The notes under the pieces are model-generated. The model ran no database searches. It saw only the letters and a program-made list of their open reading frames with translations, and was not told where the DNA came from. A DNA stretch of 58,537 bases from Shewanella litoralis (GTDB taxonomy: Bacteria > Pseudomonadota > Gammaproteobacteria > Enterobacterales > Shewanellaceae), in the NCBI RefSeq assembly GCF_009828585.1, contig NZ_WSRZ01000025.1, positions 1-58,537 on the forward strand. The letters are read 5' to 3'. The stretch's first letter is position 1; each line of letters begins with the position of its first letter. The position numbers and the translations under genes are program-made. This document shows positions 18,237 through 27,098 of the stretch, in pieces.

Positions 18237-19145
18237 ATGACACGTTCGTTGATAAGGATTTTAACGATAGCCATTCTTTTTATATGCGGTGGAGTTAATA
18301 CCACTGCAGCGCCAGCTCAGCCTAAAAATATCATTCATTATAATGCCTCGATTCAGGGCACCGATCCTAAACAAGCTTACTTCATTTCGTTACTCGATCT
18401 CGCTTTAGAAAAAAGCCGTGATCGATATGGTGATTATCAAACTAATGCCGTAATGATTGAGATGCCTCAAGGTCGTGCACTTAAAATGGTGGCAGAAAAT
18501 AAGATGATTGACGTGGTGTGGAGCATGACTAGCATTGAAAGAGAAGCGCAATTACAAGCGGTTTACATTCCTTTATTAAAGGGGTTAATGGGCTACAGAA
18601 TTGGACTCATTCGTAAAAGCGATCGCGCTAAATTTGCAAAAATGGATGTCAATAGTATTAAGCAAACATTAATGGGACAAGGCGCAGACTGGCCCGATGT
18701 AGATATTTTGAGTAGTAATGGTTTTAACGTTATTGCCGGGGGCGATCAACAACTCATCGCCATGTTATTAAAAGGACGATTTGACTATTACCCTCGTGCG
18801 ATGCATGAACCCTGGCGAGATTTAGCGCGTTATCCAGACATCATCCTAGATACACGTTTTTTACTTATTTACCCTGCACCAATCTATTTTTTCGTCAATA
18901 AAGAGAATACGCTATTAGCTGAGCGAATTGAGTATGGCCTGCGAAAATCGATTGTGGATGGCAGTTTTGACGATCTATTTTATCATCACCCTATTACTCA
19001 AGATATGCTCAAAAAATCTCTATTAGATCAAAGAACAGAAATTGTATTAAACAACCCTTATCTCTCGAAGAAAAGTGCTTCTTTACTTAACGAACCACAA
19101 TTGTGGATTACCTTAAAACCCCAAATCACCCCAAGTTATCAATAG
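18237..19145 (+). CDS. Periplasmic solute-binding-like protein (SBP family 3 fold), function unknown
   Basis: An N-terminal signal peptide (about residues 1-25, ending TTAAPA) precedes a two-lobed binding-protein fold of the amino-acid-binding type: VIEMPQGRALKMVAENKMIDVVWSMT-like lobe I, and LLKGRFDYYPRAMHEPW in the region where such proteins return to lobe I. Length of 302 residues and lack of any transporter gene nearby suggest a stand-alone periplasmic sensor or scavenger. Many Shewanella paralogues of this type exist. It follows the trp terminator and has its own GGAG site. No ligand can be assigned. Confidence 0.7.
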   Translation: MTRSLIRILTIAILFICGGVNTTAAPAQPKNIIHYNASIQGTDPKQAYFISLLDLALEKSRDRYGDYQTNAVMIEMPQGRALKMVAENKMIDVVWSMTSIEREAQLQAVYIPLLKGLMGYRIGLIRKSDRAKFAKMDVNSIKQTLMGQGADWPDVDILSSNGFNVIAGGDQQLIAMLLKGRFDYYPRAMHEPWRDLARYPDIILDTRFLLIYPAPIYFFVNKENTLLAERIEYGLRKSIVDGSFDDLFYHHPITQDMLKKSLLDQRTEIVLNNPYLSKKSASLLNEPQLWITLKPQITPSYQ

Positions 19146-19255
19146 CACAAGCTTGCAGTTCATAAACGCCATGTCCTCATGTACAATTGAGCCATATTTT
19201 TTTGTTGAGTGCATTGCCATCATGGTTAACTGCATTTTTTCTGTTTGAGAGATTT

Positions 19256-19807
19256 ATGAAGCAACTGTTAGATTTTTTACCTTTAGTGATCTTTTTTGCC
19301 GTGTATAAGTTTTACGATATTTACACCGCAACGGGCGTATTAATCGCGGCAACGGCCATTCAATTAGTCGTCACCTACTTATTGTATAAACACATTGAAA
19401 AGATGCATTTAGCCACCTTTGCAATGGTGACGGTATTTGGTTCGTTAACCTTATTTTTCCATGATGACGCCTTCATCAAATGGAAAGTCACCATCGTTTA
19501 CGCTTTATTTGCGATGGGATTAATTGTGTCACAAGTCATGGGAAAACCTGCGCTGAAAAGCATGTTAGGAAAAGAAATGACCGTAGACGATAAAATCTGG
19601 ACTCAGCTCACATGGTATTGGGTCAGTTTTTTTGTATTATGTGGTTTAGCAAATATTTATATTGCCTTTAGTTTACCGCTGGAAACCTGGGTAAACTTCA
19701 AGGTGTTCGGCCTTACTGCCCTCACCTTAATTAATACTGTAATAACCGTTATTTATCTTTATAAACATATGCAAGAAGATCCAATTAAACCAGAAGATGG
19801 TCAGTGA
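19256..19807 (+). CDS. yciB: Inner-membrane protein YciB (septation protein A family)
   Basis: Integral membrane protein with five hydrophobic segments, beginning [18 protein letters not shown] and including the family stretch [12 protein letters not shown] and [12 protein letters not shown]. In E. coli YciB contributes to envelope integrity and interacts with elongation and division proteins. The exact molecular role is unsettled. The start at 19256 gives 183 residues, close to E. coli's 179. The longer frame from 19187 adds 23 non-homologous residues. It is followed closely by yciI, the usual gammaproteobacterial order. Confidence 0.9.
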   Translation: MKQLLDFLPLVIFFAVYKFYDIYTATGVLIAATAIQLVVTYLLYKHIEKMHLATFAMVTVFGSLTLFFHDDAFIKWKVTIVYALFAMGLIVSQVMGKPALKSMLGKEMTVDDKIWTQLTWYWVSFFVLCGLANIYIAFSLPLETWVNFKVFGLTALTLINTVITVIYLYKHMQEDPIKPEDGQ

Positions 19808-19842
19808 TCATCAATTCGTATTTCAATAAGGAAGCCGTCAAT

Positions 19843-20142
19843 ATGTGGTACATGATTTCATCTCAAGACGTAGAAAATAGCTTAGAAAAACGTTTATCAG
19901 TTCGTGCAGACCATTTAGCTCGCTTACAAGCGTTAGCTGATGAAGGTCGCTTATTAACCGCAGGGCCACACCCAGCCATTGACAACGAAAACCCAGGTGA
20001 AGCTGGCTTTACCGGTTCACTGGTGGTTGCTGATTTCCCGTCTTTAGAAGCTGCGCAAGCCTGGGCTGACGTTGACCCATATATTGCTGCTGGTGTTTAT
20101 AAAAGCGTTATCGTTAAGCCATTTAAGCGAGTATTGCCTTAA
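19843..20142 (+). CDS. yciI: YciI-family protein
   Basis: Small cytoplasmic alpha/beta (ferredoxin-like) protein of 99 residues. The family motif [11 protein letters not shown] and AGPHPAIDN carries the conserved His-Asp pair thought to form the active pocket. The true function is unknown, and related domains act as dehydrochlorinases or small isomerases. AAGGAA precedes the ATG at 19843, so the longer frame is rejected. The stop overlaps the next start by one base (TAATG). Confidence 0.88.
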   Translation: MWYMISSQDVENSLEKRLSVRADHLARLQALADEGRLLTAGPHPAIDNENPGEAGFTGSLVVADFPSLEAAQAWADVDPYIAAGVYKSVIVKPFKRVLP

Positions 20143-20948
20143 TGAAGATTGTTTCATTTAACATTAACGGCCTGCGCGCACGCTTGCATCAATTACAAGC
20201 GCTGATCGACAGCCACTCGCCTGACATTATTGGCCTGCAAGAAACCAAAGTGCACGACGAAGCCTTCCCATTAGCAGACGTTGAAGCCATGGGGTATAAG
20301 GTTCATTATCATGGTGGTAAAGCCCATTATGGTGTGGCTATGCTGTCTAAGGCTGAGCCTTTAAACATTATTAAAGGCTTTGAAACCGACGAAGAAGATG
20401 CCCAGCGCCGTTTAATCATTGGTCAGTTCAAACAAGATAATGGCCGTACATTAACCGTATTCAATGGTTATTTCCCTCAAGGCGAAAACATTAGCCATGA
20501 AACGAAATACCCAGCCAAACGTAAGTTTTACCAAGATTTGATGCTGCACCTAGAAAAGCACCATCACGCAGATGAAGATATCGCGATTATTGGTGATATT
20601 AATATTTCACCCGCTGATTTAGATATCGGTATTGGCGATGTGAATGCAAAGCGTTGGTTAAAAACCGGTAAATGCAGCTTTCAGCCTGAAGAACGTGAAT
20701 GGTTAGCGCGTTTACAACAATGGGGATTTATTGACAGTTTCCGTCATTTACACCCAAGTCGCACTGAGCGTTATTCATGGTTTGATTATCGCAGCAAAGG
20801 TTTTGATGACAACCGCGGCCTGCGCATTGATGTGATTTTGGTCACTCAGCCAATGGTTGCTCGCCTTCTTGAATCTGACGTTGATTATGATTTACGCGGC
20901 ATTGAAAAGCCGTCTGATCATGCGCCTATCTGGACAACATTAAGTTAA
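20142..20948 (+). CDS. xthA: Exodeoxyribonuclease III (AP endonuclease)
   Basis: Base-excision repair enzyme that cuts 5' to abasic sites and degrades DNA 3' to 5'. Conserved blocks of the EEP superfamily are visible: [30 protein letters not shown] (metal-binding Glu), GDINISPADLDIG (catalytic Asp/Asn), YSWFDYRS and SDHAPIW (catalytic Asp-His). Length of 268 residues equals that of E. coli XthA. Its start overlaps the yciI stop, so it is translationally coupled to yciI. Confidence 0.95.
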   Translation: MKIVSFNINGLRARLHQLQALIDSHSPDIIGLQETKVHDEAFPLADVEAMGYKVHYHGGKAHYGVAMLSKAEPLNIIKGFETDEEDAQRRLIIGQFKQDNGRTLTVFNGYFPQGENISHETKYPAKRKFYQDLMLHLEKHHHADEDIAIIGDINISPADLDIGIGDVNAKRWLKTGKCSFQPEEREWLARLQQWGFIDSFRHLHPSRTERYSWFDYRSKGFDDNRGLRIDVILVTQPMVARLLESDVDYDLRGIEKPSDHAPIWTTLS

Positions 20949-20973
20949 GTTCAGCAATAAACAGTCCAACAAT

Positions 20974-21008
20974 AAAATGCTACGCCATTATCGGTGTAGC
21001 ATTTTTTA
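20974..21008. terminator. Bidirectional terminator between xthA and the converging outer-membrane gene
   Basis: AATGCTAC ... GTAGCATT stem followed by TTTTT on the plus strand. The minus side reads into AT-rich sequence. It lies between the ends of two converging genes. Confidence 0.75.
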
Positions 21009-21014
21009 TTGGCC

Positions 21015-22283
21015 TTAAAAAAAGTAACGGCTCGACACTTGCCATTGCTGTTCAACAAGATCGATAGACTGGTTTAGATACTTTCTTGCAGGGCGAGTTG
21101 AATCAATCACATTGTATTCAAGCTGTATAAACCAGGGTTTATCCAGCTGATATTGATAAGCCACAGTCAACGACTGACCATCCTCGTTGTTATCATCCTC
21201 TGGAGTCTCATCGTTATCTGTCACTGAAAAGTCTTCTACACGCAAGCTTACACGATGCTGCAACCAACGTTTACTCACCATGACATAACCTGAGTGAAAA
21301 TCATTGTCGACCACAGGCAAACCGTCGGTATTAGTCATTAAGGTGCTGCCTTGCATATACTGGCTGGTAAAACTAACGCCATAAGGGAGCAGCCATTTAG
21401 CACCGACATGGCCAAACTGGGTTAACCACACATATTGACCTTGCTTCACAATAAGTGTATTGGCGTTATTGTCGTAGTATCCAGCCTGTACGCTACCTTT
21501 ATTTCGCCACGTCCACTTAGCCACAACATGGGCACCAATACGGTCATCAAGTTCGGTAAAGGGGTCGGAGTTGGCCGCTTGCTCTGCGAGCATACCGTCA
21601 GGTTGCATTGCGGGTATGGTCGTAATTGGGAGGGTTTCTTGTAGAAGTGTTTGCCTCGATGTTTGCGTCCAACCATGCCAGGCGAGTATGGCGCCCGTGG
21701 TGTCATTAAACATAAACGCTTCGGCGGTTAATGAAAAGTCATGCGCCGATTGGCGGTATTGACCTAAAGATTCAATCGTGGTCGACAAACCGATGTGCCT
21801 GACTTCTTCTGCAAGCCAGCTGTTCATTGTCGAATAGGTTAAGCTATAAGGCGATGCCCACGCGGTGGCGACGTTTTCTAATGATATTTTGGGATACATT
21901 AAGCCAAATTCAACATCGAGACGAATACCCGACTCGCTTGGAATGTCGCGATAACGAACTAGTGCCTCTGTTAAACCAAGGCCATTATTGATGCCATCAA
22001 CATAGGCATTTGCGATAATACGGCTAGACCACGCGTCACCCCATAGCGTGTGATAACTGAGTCCTAATTGCGACAACGCTATCTGCGAACCATTATTGGC
22101 ACTAAACTTACCTAGCCCACCGCTTAAGTATGAATCGCTGCTGTCAGCATACCCTATTCGAGTATCAACTACGCCACTGACATGATGTTCAACCTCACTC
22201 CACGCCATAGACTGGGCGCTTGAGTGAACAGTTAACACCGATAAACAGATACAGCGAAATATTAAACGGTCAATAACAGTCAA
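21015..22283 (-). CDS. Outer-membrane beta-barrel protein of unknown function
   Basis: The TTG start at 22283 is preceded by AGGAG. A signal peptide covers about residues 1-28. The rest is rich in alternating polar/aromatic strands (IGYADSSDSYLSGG, LEYNVIDSTR, HRVSLRVEDFS) and ends in Phe-Phe, the terminal aromatic signal for BAM-dependent assembly. Length of 422 residues fits a 14-18-strand porin-like barrel. I recognise no substrate. It is the third gene of a tight unit, 12 nt after the GGDEF/EAL gene. Confidence 0.75.
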   Translation of the reverse strand: MTVIDRLIFRCICLSVLTVHSSAQSMAWSEVEHHVSGVVDTRIGYADSSDSYLSGGLGKFSANNGSQIALSQLGLSYHTLWGDAWSSRIIANAYVDGINNGLGLTEALVRYRDIPSESGIRLDVEFGLMYPKISLENVATAWASPYSLTYSTMNSWLAEEVRHIGLSTTIESLGQYRQSAHDFSLTAEAFMFNDTTGAILAWHGWTQTSRQTLLQETLPITTIPAMQPDGMLAEQAANSDPFTELDDRIGAHVVAKWTWRNKGSVQAGYYDNNANTLIVKQGQYVWLTQFGHVGAKWLLPYGVSFTSQYMQGSTLMTNTDGLPVVDNDFHSGYVMVSKRWLQHRVSLRVEDFSVTDNDETPEDDNNEDGQSLTVAYQYQLDKPWFIQLEYNVIDSTRPARKYLNQSIDLVEQQWQVSSRYFF

Positions 22284-22295
22284 TAATTATCACTC

Positions 22296-24629
22296 CTATA
22301 CATAAGCAGACTGGCTTAACCAATCGTTAAATTGCAGCTCTGGTAATGGCCGTGACAAATAAAAGCCCTGGCCCATTTCACAGTGCCGCTCAGTGAGCCA
22401 TTGTAAGGTCTCTTTATCTTCAATACCTTCTGCAACGACTTTAAGTCCTAGGTTATGGGCTAATTGTAAGGTTGATTGCACAATAATTTGGTCTGCATTT
22501 GTCTGCAGTAACTTTTGCACAAATGACTTATCAATTTTTAGTTCATCTACGGGTAATTGTTTTAACTGCGCCAATGACGAATAACCCGTGCCGTAATCGT
22601 CAATCGACAGGGTTAAGCCATTTTGACGCAATAAAGTCAGCTGTTTAACCGCCAGCTCAGGGTCTGACACCACGGCATCTTCGGTGATCTCAAGCGTCAT
22701 CGCCGACACAGGGACATTGTGTTGTGCCAAGGTGTCGATCACCCAGTAGCAAAACTGCTCATCTTTTAAATTTTCGGCTGAAATATTCACCGCTATGCAC
22801 ATGTCTATACCTTGCACTTGCCAACGATGATATTGCGCCATAGCCTCGGTAATAACCCAACGAGTCAAAGCATCCATTTGCATGGTTTTTTCAGCAATAG
22901 GAATAAACGTATCTGGCGGAATAATCCCTCGAGCAGGATGGTTCCAGCGCACTAATGCTTCAACGTGAGTAATTTTTTGTTTCGCTAAATTCAGTTTAGG
23001 CTGGTAATAAAGTACCAATTGATTTTGTTCAATAGCGACTTTTAATTCGTTAATTAATTGAAAACGCTCAACGCTATTTTTATCAATGTTGGCATCATAA
23101 ACTTGATAATCACGCTTATTCATTTTAGCGTGCTGCAATGCGGTATCGGCCTGGCGTAACAGGGTCACAATATCCATACCTGGCTGATAAAAGCTGACTC
23201 CTGCAGTAAATTGTAAATGCAGTAAAATATCTTGGTAGTGATAATCTTGGCCAATTTTTGCCTGTAACATGGTCAAGAACACTTCAAAAGATGCATGCTC
23301 ATATTCTTTAAACGCCAACACAAACTCATCGCCAGACAAACGACACGCTAGGGCGTTCGGGTTGATATGACAAAGCCGTTTAGCCACTTCTTTAATCACT
23401 TCATCGCCAACCGCATGGCCTAACGTGACATTCACCTCGGTCATGCGGCGGATGTTAATTAAGCAAATTGCCATGGTTGAACCTTCAATTAGCCATGGCT
23501 CACAGACACGTTGTAATTGATTGCGATTGGCTAAATTAGTAAGAGGATCATGAAATGCTTGATGCTCAATGGCTTTCTCGCGCGCCACAATCGCTTGTTG
23601 CATCGAAGTAAACTCACTGGCAAGTTGCTGTAATTCAACACTCGAGTCTACACTCACATTCGAATGATAATTCCCTTTGGCAATAAATCGAGCTTGTTCT
23701 ATTAATTGTTTAATTGGTCGGGTAATACTGCCCGATATCCAAAATGCCAATAGCAATGATACCGGTAACATTAATAATAACACCGCCACTTGCTGTAACC
23801 ATTGAGATTCGATTGATGCCAAGAGATCTGAACGCGACTTATACATATAAGCATGTAAGGATTGATCATCTACATGACCTAAAAATTGTTTCCATAAAAT
23901 AAAGTCGCTGTCGGCTTGGTCTGCGACAATATATTGAGTCACTATTTGTGTTTCATGGTGCTCAAGCGGAAACCCAGAATGACCCACTGGGGTAATCACC
24001 TCTTTTTCTAACAGCATAAAACCGCTGTTTAATCCGGTGAGTTTTTGCAGAGAGTTCGCTAAAGAGTCTCCTATTAAAAAACCAAAACCAACCCAGCCAA
24101 TGACACTATTGCCGCCACTGGTGAGCGGCGAAAACTTAATTTGATATAGTTTGTTATCGAGCAGATAGAAAGGACTTATTTGATCAAACTCAGTGTCGAG
24201 TTTATAACGAAAAGGTGCATGTTGTTCCGAACCAAGCGCCACCACTTCTTGACCGAGTTCATCTTGCGAGGCCACCAATTGACCAATCACTTTACCGTCA
24301 CCCGACACAGCCATCGCGAGTGAAGCGTTGATACGGCCACGATGATTATTTAATGCCACTAAAAAACTACGGTTATCACCATCAATAAAAATATCTTTTA
24401 AAGCAAAGTCTTTAGCCGCAGTAGATGCAAACGCCGCCAAATAATAATTACGGTTATCGTATTGTGACTCAAAGACTAAACTTGCCACCTCGAGTTGGTT
24501 AGCGACATATTGCTGTTCGAGGCGTTGATTGGATTGATATGAAAGCCAGAAAGACAAGGTTAGTACCGCAATAATAACCAGTACAAAAAACGCAAAAATC
24601 CGTGTCTGCAGACGATTAAACAATACCAA
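22296..24629 (-). CDS. Membrane c-di-GMP protein: sensor, HAMP, degenerate GGDEF, intact EAL
   Basis: Two TMs (about 10-30 and 280-300) bracket a periplasmic sensor of about 250 residues that looks like a double-Cache domain. HAMP follows (SITRPIKQLIEQARFIAKGNYH), then GGDEF with SGDEF at about 430 and INIRRM where an Asp-rich metal motif is expected, so cyclase activity is probably lost. The EAL domain keeps VEALVRWNHP (about 556), NIS-E, ITED, DDYGTGYSSL and KIDKSFV, so phosphodiesterase activity is likely. The TTG start, with AAGGA 7 nt upstream, lies 2 nt after the cupredoxin stop. Length is 777 residues. Confidence 0.9.
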   Translation of the reverse strand: MVLFNRLQTRIFAFFVLVIIAVLTLSFWLSYQSNQRLEQQYVANQLEVASLVFESQYDNRNYYLAAFASTAAKDFALKDIFIDGDNRSFLVALNNHRGRINASLAMAVSGDGKVIGQLVASQDELGQEVVALGSEQHAPFRYKLDTEFDQISPFYLLDNKLYQIKFSPLTSGGNSVIGWVGFGFLIGDSLANSLQKLTGLNSGFMLLEKEVITPVGHSGFPLEHHETQIVTQYIVADQADSDFILWKQFLGHVDDQSLHAYMYKSRSDLLASIESQWLQQVAVLLLMLPVSLLLAFWISGSITRPIKQLIEQARFIAKGNYHSNVSVDSSVELQQLASEFTSMQQAIVAREKAIEHQAFHDPLTNLANRNQLQRVCEPWLIEGSTMAICLINIRRMTEVNVTLGHAVGDEVIKEVAKRLCHINPNALACRLSGDEFVLAFKEYEHASFEVFLTMLQAKIGQDYHYQDILLHLQFTAGVSFYQPGMDIVTLLRQADTALQHAKMNKRDYQVYDANIDKNSVERFQLINELKVAIEQNQLVLYYQPKLNLAKQKITHVEALVRWNHPARGIIPPDTFIPIAEKTMQMDALTRWVITEAMAQYHRWQVQGIDMCIAVNISAENLKDEQFCYWVIDTLAQHNVPVSAMTLEITEDAVVSDPELAVKQLTLLRQNGLTLSIDDYGTGYSSLAQLKQLPVDELKIDKSFVQKLLQTNADQIIVQSTLQLAHNLGLKVVAEGIEDKETLQWLTERHCEMGQGFYLSRPLPELQFNDWLSQSAYV

Positions 24630-24631
24630 TA

Positions 24632-25345
24632 TTAGTATCCTTCTAGGAATTCAAATTCATCTAAACTTTGCTGTTTAGGAATACTATCAAATTCAGCCTC
24701 TAAAGTGATAACAATTGGCTGCTTATTGGGTAAATGAAACGTCTGTAATTGCTGGTTATCGTTAAGCTTTAATTGCGGATGCCAGACACTCACAGTAAAG
24801 TCATCTTCAGGTAATGCGTTAAACACTACCTTGCCTTGGCTATCGGTGATGGCATAAAACGGTGTATCAACCACCAGCAAATGTCCCGACATCCAGTCAT
24901 GAATATTACAGCCCATAGACACATGACCCGCTGTTTCAAACATGATTAACTGTTGCTCTTGTTCGTGGCGTAACTTAAATGAAAATCGTTTCGGGCCTAA
25001 TGCAGAATAAATATGATGAGTTATATCATCTTCATTAACAAAAGCGACCTCTTGGCCTTTTTGCACCACGGTAATATAAGGTGAAAACTGTTTGTCTTTT
25101 TGATGCACTTCAGCTTTGGCAGGCTGCGCTGTTACAACCCGATTTTCCGCGTTGTTGGGCTGTAAATACACCACCACATTGACCGCAGCCTGGCCTTGTT
25201 GATTAAGTATCAACAACTCTTGAGCGCTGACACTTTGAGCAAATAATTGACTGGCGAGTTGAGTCAACAACAGCAAAGCTGTCAGACTTAGCGGCGACCT
25301 TAAGCTCATCTTTTTCTTGTCACGATTTAGGCTTACACCAATCAT
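24632..25345 (-). CDS. Periplasmic cupredoxin-like protein (methylamine-utilisation-protein type)
   Basis: A signal peptide (to about residue 41) precedes a plastocyanin-like domain at about 85-160. Candidate type 1 copper ligands are His110 or His111 (EDDITHHIYS) and Cys146, His149, Met152 in MGCNIHDWM. A C-terminal beta domain (about 165-220) resembles the carboxypeptidase regulatory-like fold. AGGAG precedes the ATG at 25345. It is first in a three-gene unit with the GGDEF/EAL and barrel genes, where it could deliver a redox or metal signal to the sensor protein. That role is inference. Confidence 0.8.
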   Translation of the reverse strand: MIGVSLNRDKKKMSLRSPLSLTALLLLTQLASQLFAQSVSAQELLILNQQGQAAVNVVVYLQPNNAENRVVTAQPAKAEVHQKDKQFSPYITVVQKGQEVAFVNEDDITHHIYSALGPKRFSFKLRHEQEQQLIMFETAGHVSMGCNIHDWMSGHLLVVDTPFYAITDSQGKVVFNALPEDDFTVSVWHPQLKLNDNQQLQTFHLPNKQPIVITLEAEFDSIPKQQSLDEFEFLEGY

Positions 25346-25433
25346 CTACACTCCTATTGTTAGCATGTTAATCAGCAATATTGCCTAAGTATATCTACAA
25401 GACCTCAGCAAAAGCTGTTTTATTTCAACCATC

Positions 25434-26879
25434 TTAAATTTTATATTGGCTTAACATTGCGGCTAGTCCTTTTGATGAGTCATTAAGCTCTTTTGCTAAC
25501 ACCGTAGACTGTTTTGCGGTGTTGCTGATAATTTCAGATTGTTGACGAATGTGATTAATTTGCGATGATATGTCTCCAGCAGACATGCTTTGCTGCTCAG
25601 CTGAAGCGGCAATTTGGCTGCTCATATCAAACACCGAGTTAATCGACCCTGCCATTTGAGTAATATCATCACCCACGGCTTTAATGCTAGCGCTACCTTG
25701 ATCGGCTTGCTCAACTATCACATTGGTAATGCCGGTAAGATTTTTAGTGCCTTTTTGTAAGCCTTCAATCATTTTCTGAATTTGCACTGTCGCTTCTTGA
25801 GTTCGGCCCGCTAACGTGCGCACTTCATCGGCCACTACCGCAAAACCTCGGCCTTGTTCGCCCGCCCTTGCCGCTTCAATTGCCGCATTTAGCGCTAACA
25901 GATTCGTTTGCTGCGATATGCTCTCAATCGTGGTCACTACATCGTTAATTTGGGTGGCGTCATGAGACAATTGCTCAACCGACGAAAATGATTCTGCAAT
26001 TCGTTCCGATAAATAACGCACTCTTTGCACAGCATCGTTAATTTTCTGCTGACTTTGGTCCATTTGCTTAGCATTTTGTTGGGTGTGCGATGAGGTTTCC
26101 CCCGCATGATGCGACACATCAGCAATGGCTGAAGTCATTTGCTCCATCGCATGAGATACCGCATCTAAAAAATGATGTTGTTGGTCGATAAGTTCTTTAT
26201 TGGTATTTGCCTGGCTATTAAACTCATCAGCCGCGGCAGATAACGTGTGTGAATTATCACGAATAGCCTTAACCATTTCACTCATATTATCAGCGCAGCG
26301 GTCAATGTCGGTGGCGATTAAACTGAAATCATCGGTGCCAAAAAAGTTAAGCCTAAAACTTAAATCACCGTCAGCCAAACGCTTAATGGCCATGTACATT
26401 TCCCACAGTCCGCCACCTAATGAGGTTGAAATCCAGTAACTGAGTTGAAACAACGGTAATAAACCCACTAATGCAATGATCAACATAAACTGGGCATCGC
26501 CTTTTGCATCTTGCTCCCACGACGTTACATTTTGGCTGTGACTTAAATATTGATTACCCACACTGGCAGACGCTGTTACTGTGTCGCCATTACGCCCGGT
26601 ATTATCACGAGCAGAAACTTGCAATTGGTTGTCTGAAGCAAATTGTTGCAGCTGCGCCTCGGGTAAAGCTTGATTATTCGCTACGCTAGCAAAGCTTTGC
26701 ACACTGGCTGTCACTCTTTCTTGCGATGCCTGTGCGATCAAATCCCTCGCTTGTTGATAATTTAATAATGCAATTACACAGGTAATTGCCGCGACCATTG
26801 AACACACAATCCAAAATTTGCCGTTTAGGCTGAACTTAATCATGATTGCGTCAATTTTTCTAAACTGGATCTGCTTCAT
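25434..26879 (-). CDS. Methyl-accepting chemotaxis protein
   Basis: Transmembrane chemoreceptor that controls CheA. TM1 is at about 18-38. A short periplasmic domain of about 90 residues is followed by TM2 (about 125-150), a HAMP-like segment ([12 protein letters not shown]) and the long cytoplasmic coiled coil. The hairpin tip [31 protein letters not shown] is fully conserved. Length is 481 residues. AGGAAG precedes the ATG. It ends 88 nt from the cupredoxin start on the other side of a gap and is transcribed in the same direction, so co-expression is possible but not shown. No C-terminal CheR/CheB docking pentapeptide is seen. Confidence 0.93.
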   Translation of the reverse strand: MKQIQFRKIDAIMIKFSLNGKFWIVCSMVAAITCVIALLNYQQARDLIAQASQERVTASVQSFASVANNQALPEAQLQQFASDNQLQVSARDNTGRNGDTVTASASVGNQYLSHSQNVTSWEQDAKGDAQFMLIIALVGLLPLFQLSYWISTSLGGGLWEMYMAIKRLADGDLSFRLNFFGTDDFSLIATDIDRCADNMSEMVKAIRDNSHTLSAAADEFNSQANTNKELIDQQHHFLDAVSHAMEQMTSAIADVSHHAGETSSHTQQNAKQMDQSQQKINDAVQRVRYLSERIAESFSSVEQLSHDATQINDVVTTIESISQQTNLLALNAAIEAARAGEQGRGFAVVADEVRTLAGRTQEATVQIQKMIEGLQKGTKNLTGITNVIVEQADQGSASIKAVGDDITQMAGSINSVFDMSSQIAASAEQQSMSAGDISSQINHIRQQSEIISNTAKQSTVLAKELNDSSKGLAAMLSQYKI

Positions 26880-27010
26880 ATTTACGCTTCCTAAGGCAAT
26901 TTAATACACACGAAACCTTTGATTGAAAAAAAATCTACTTGGAGTACTCATACCAATATCAGTATAGCTGAGCCGATCGGGACAATGACTGAACCAATCA
27001 AAAATATAAA

Positions 27011-27041
27011 AAATGCCTAAGTGCAACACACTTAGGCATTT
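27011..27041. terminator. Terminator of the molybdenum hydroxylase operon
   Basis: A perfect 13-bp stem AAATGCCTAAGTG / CACTTAGGCATTT with a 5-nt loop lies 58 nt beyond the hydroxylase stop. Confidence 0.8.
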
Positions 27042-27098
27042 AGCTTAATTATTATCGACTTAAGTGTGTAAAACTTAAGTGCTAGCGCTCACAATTCT

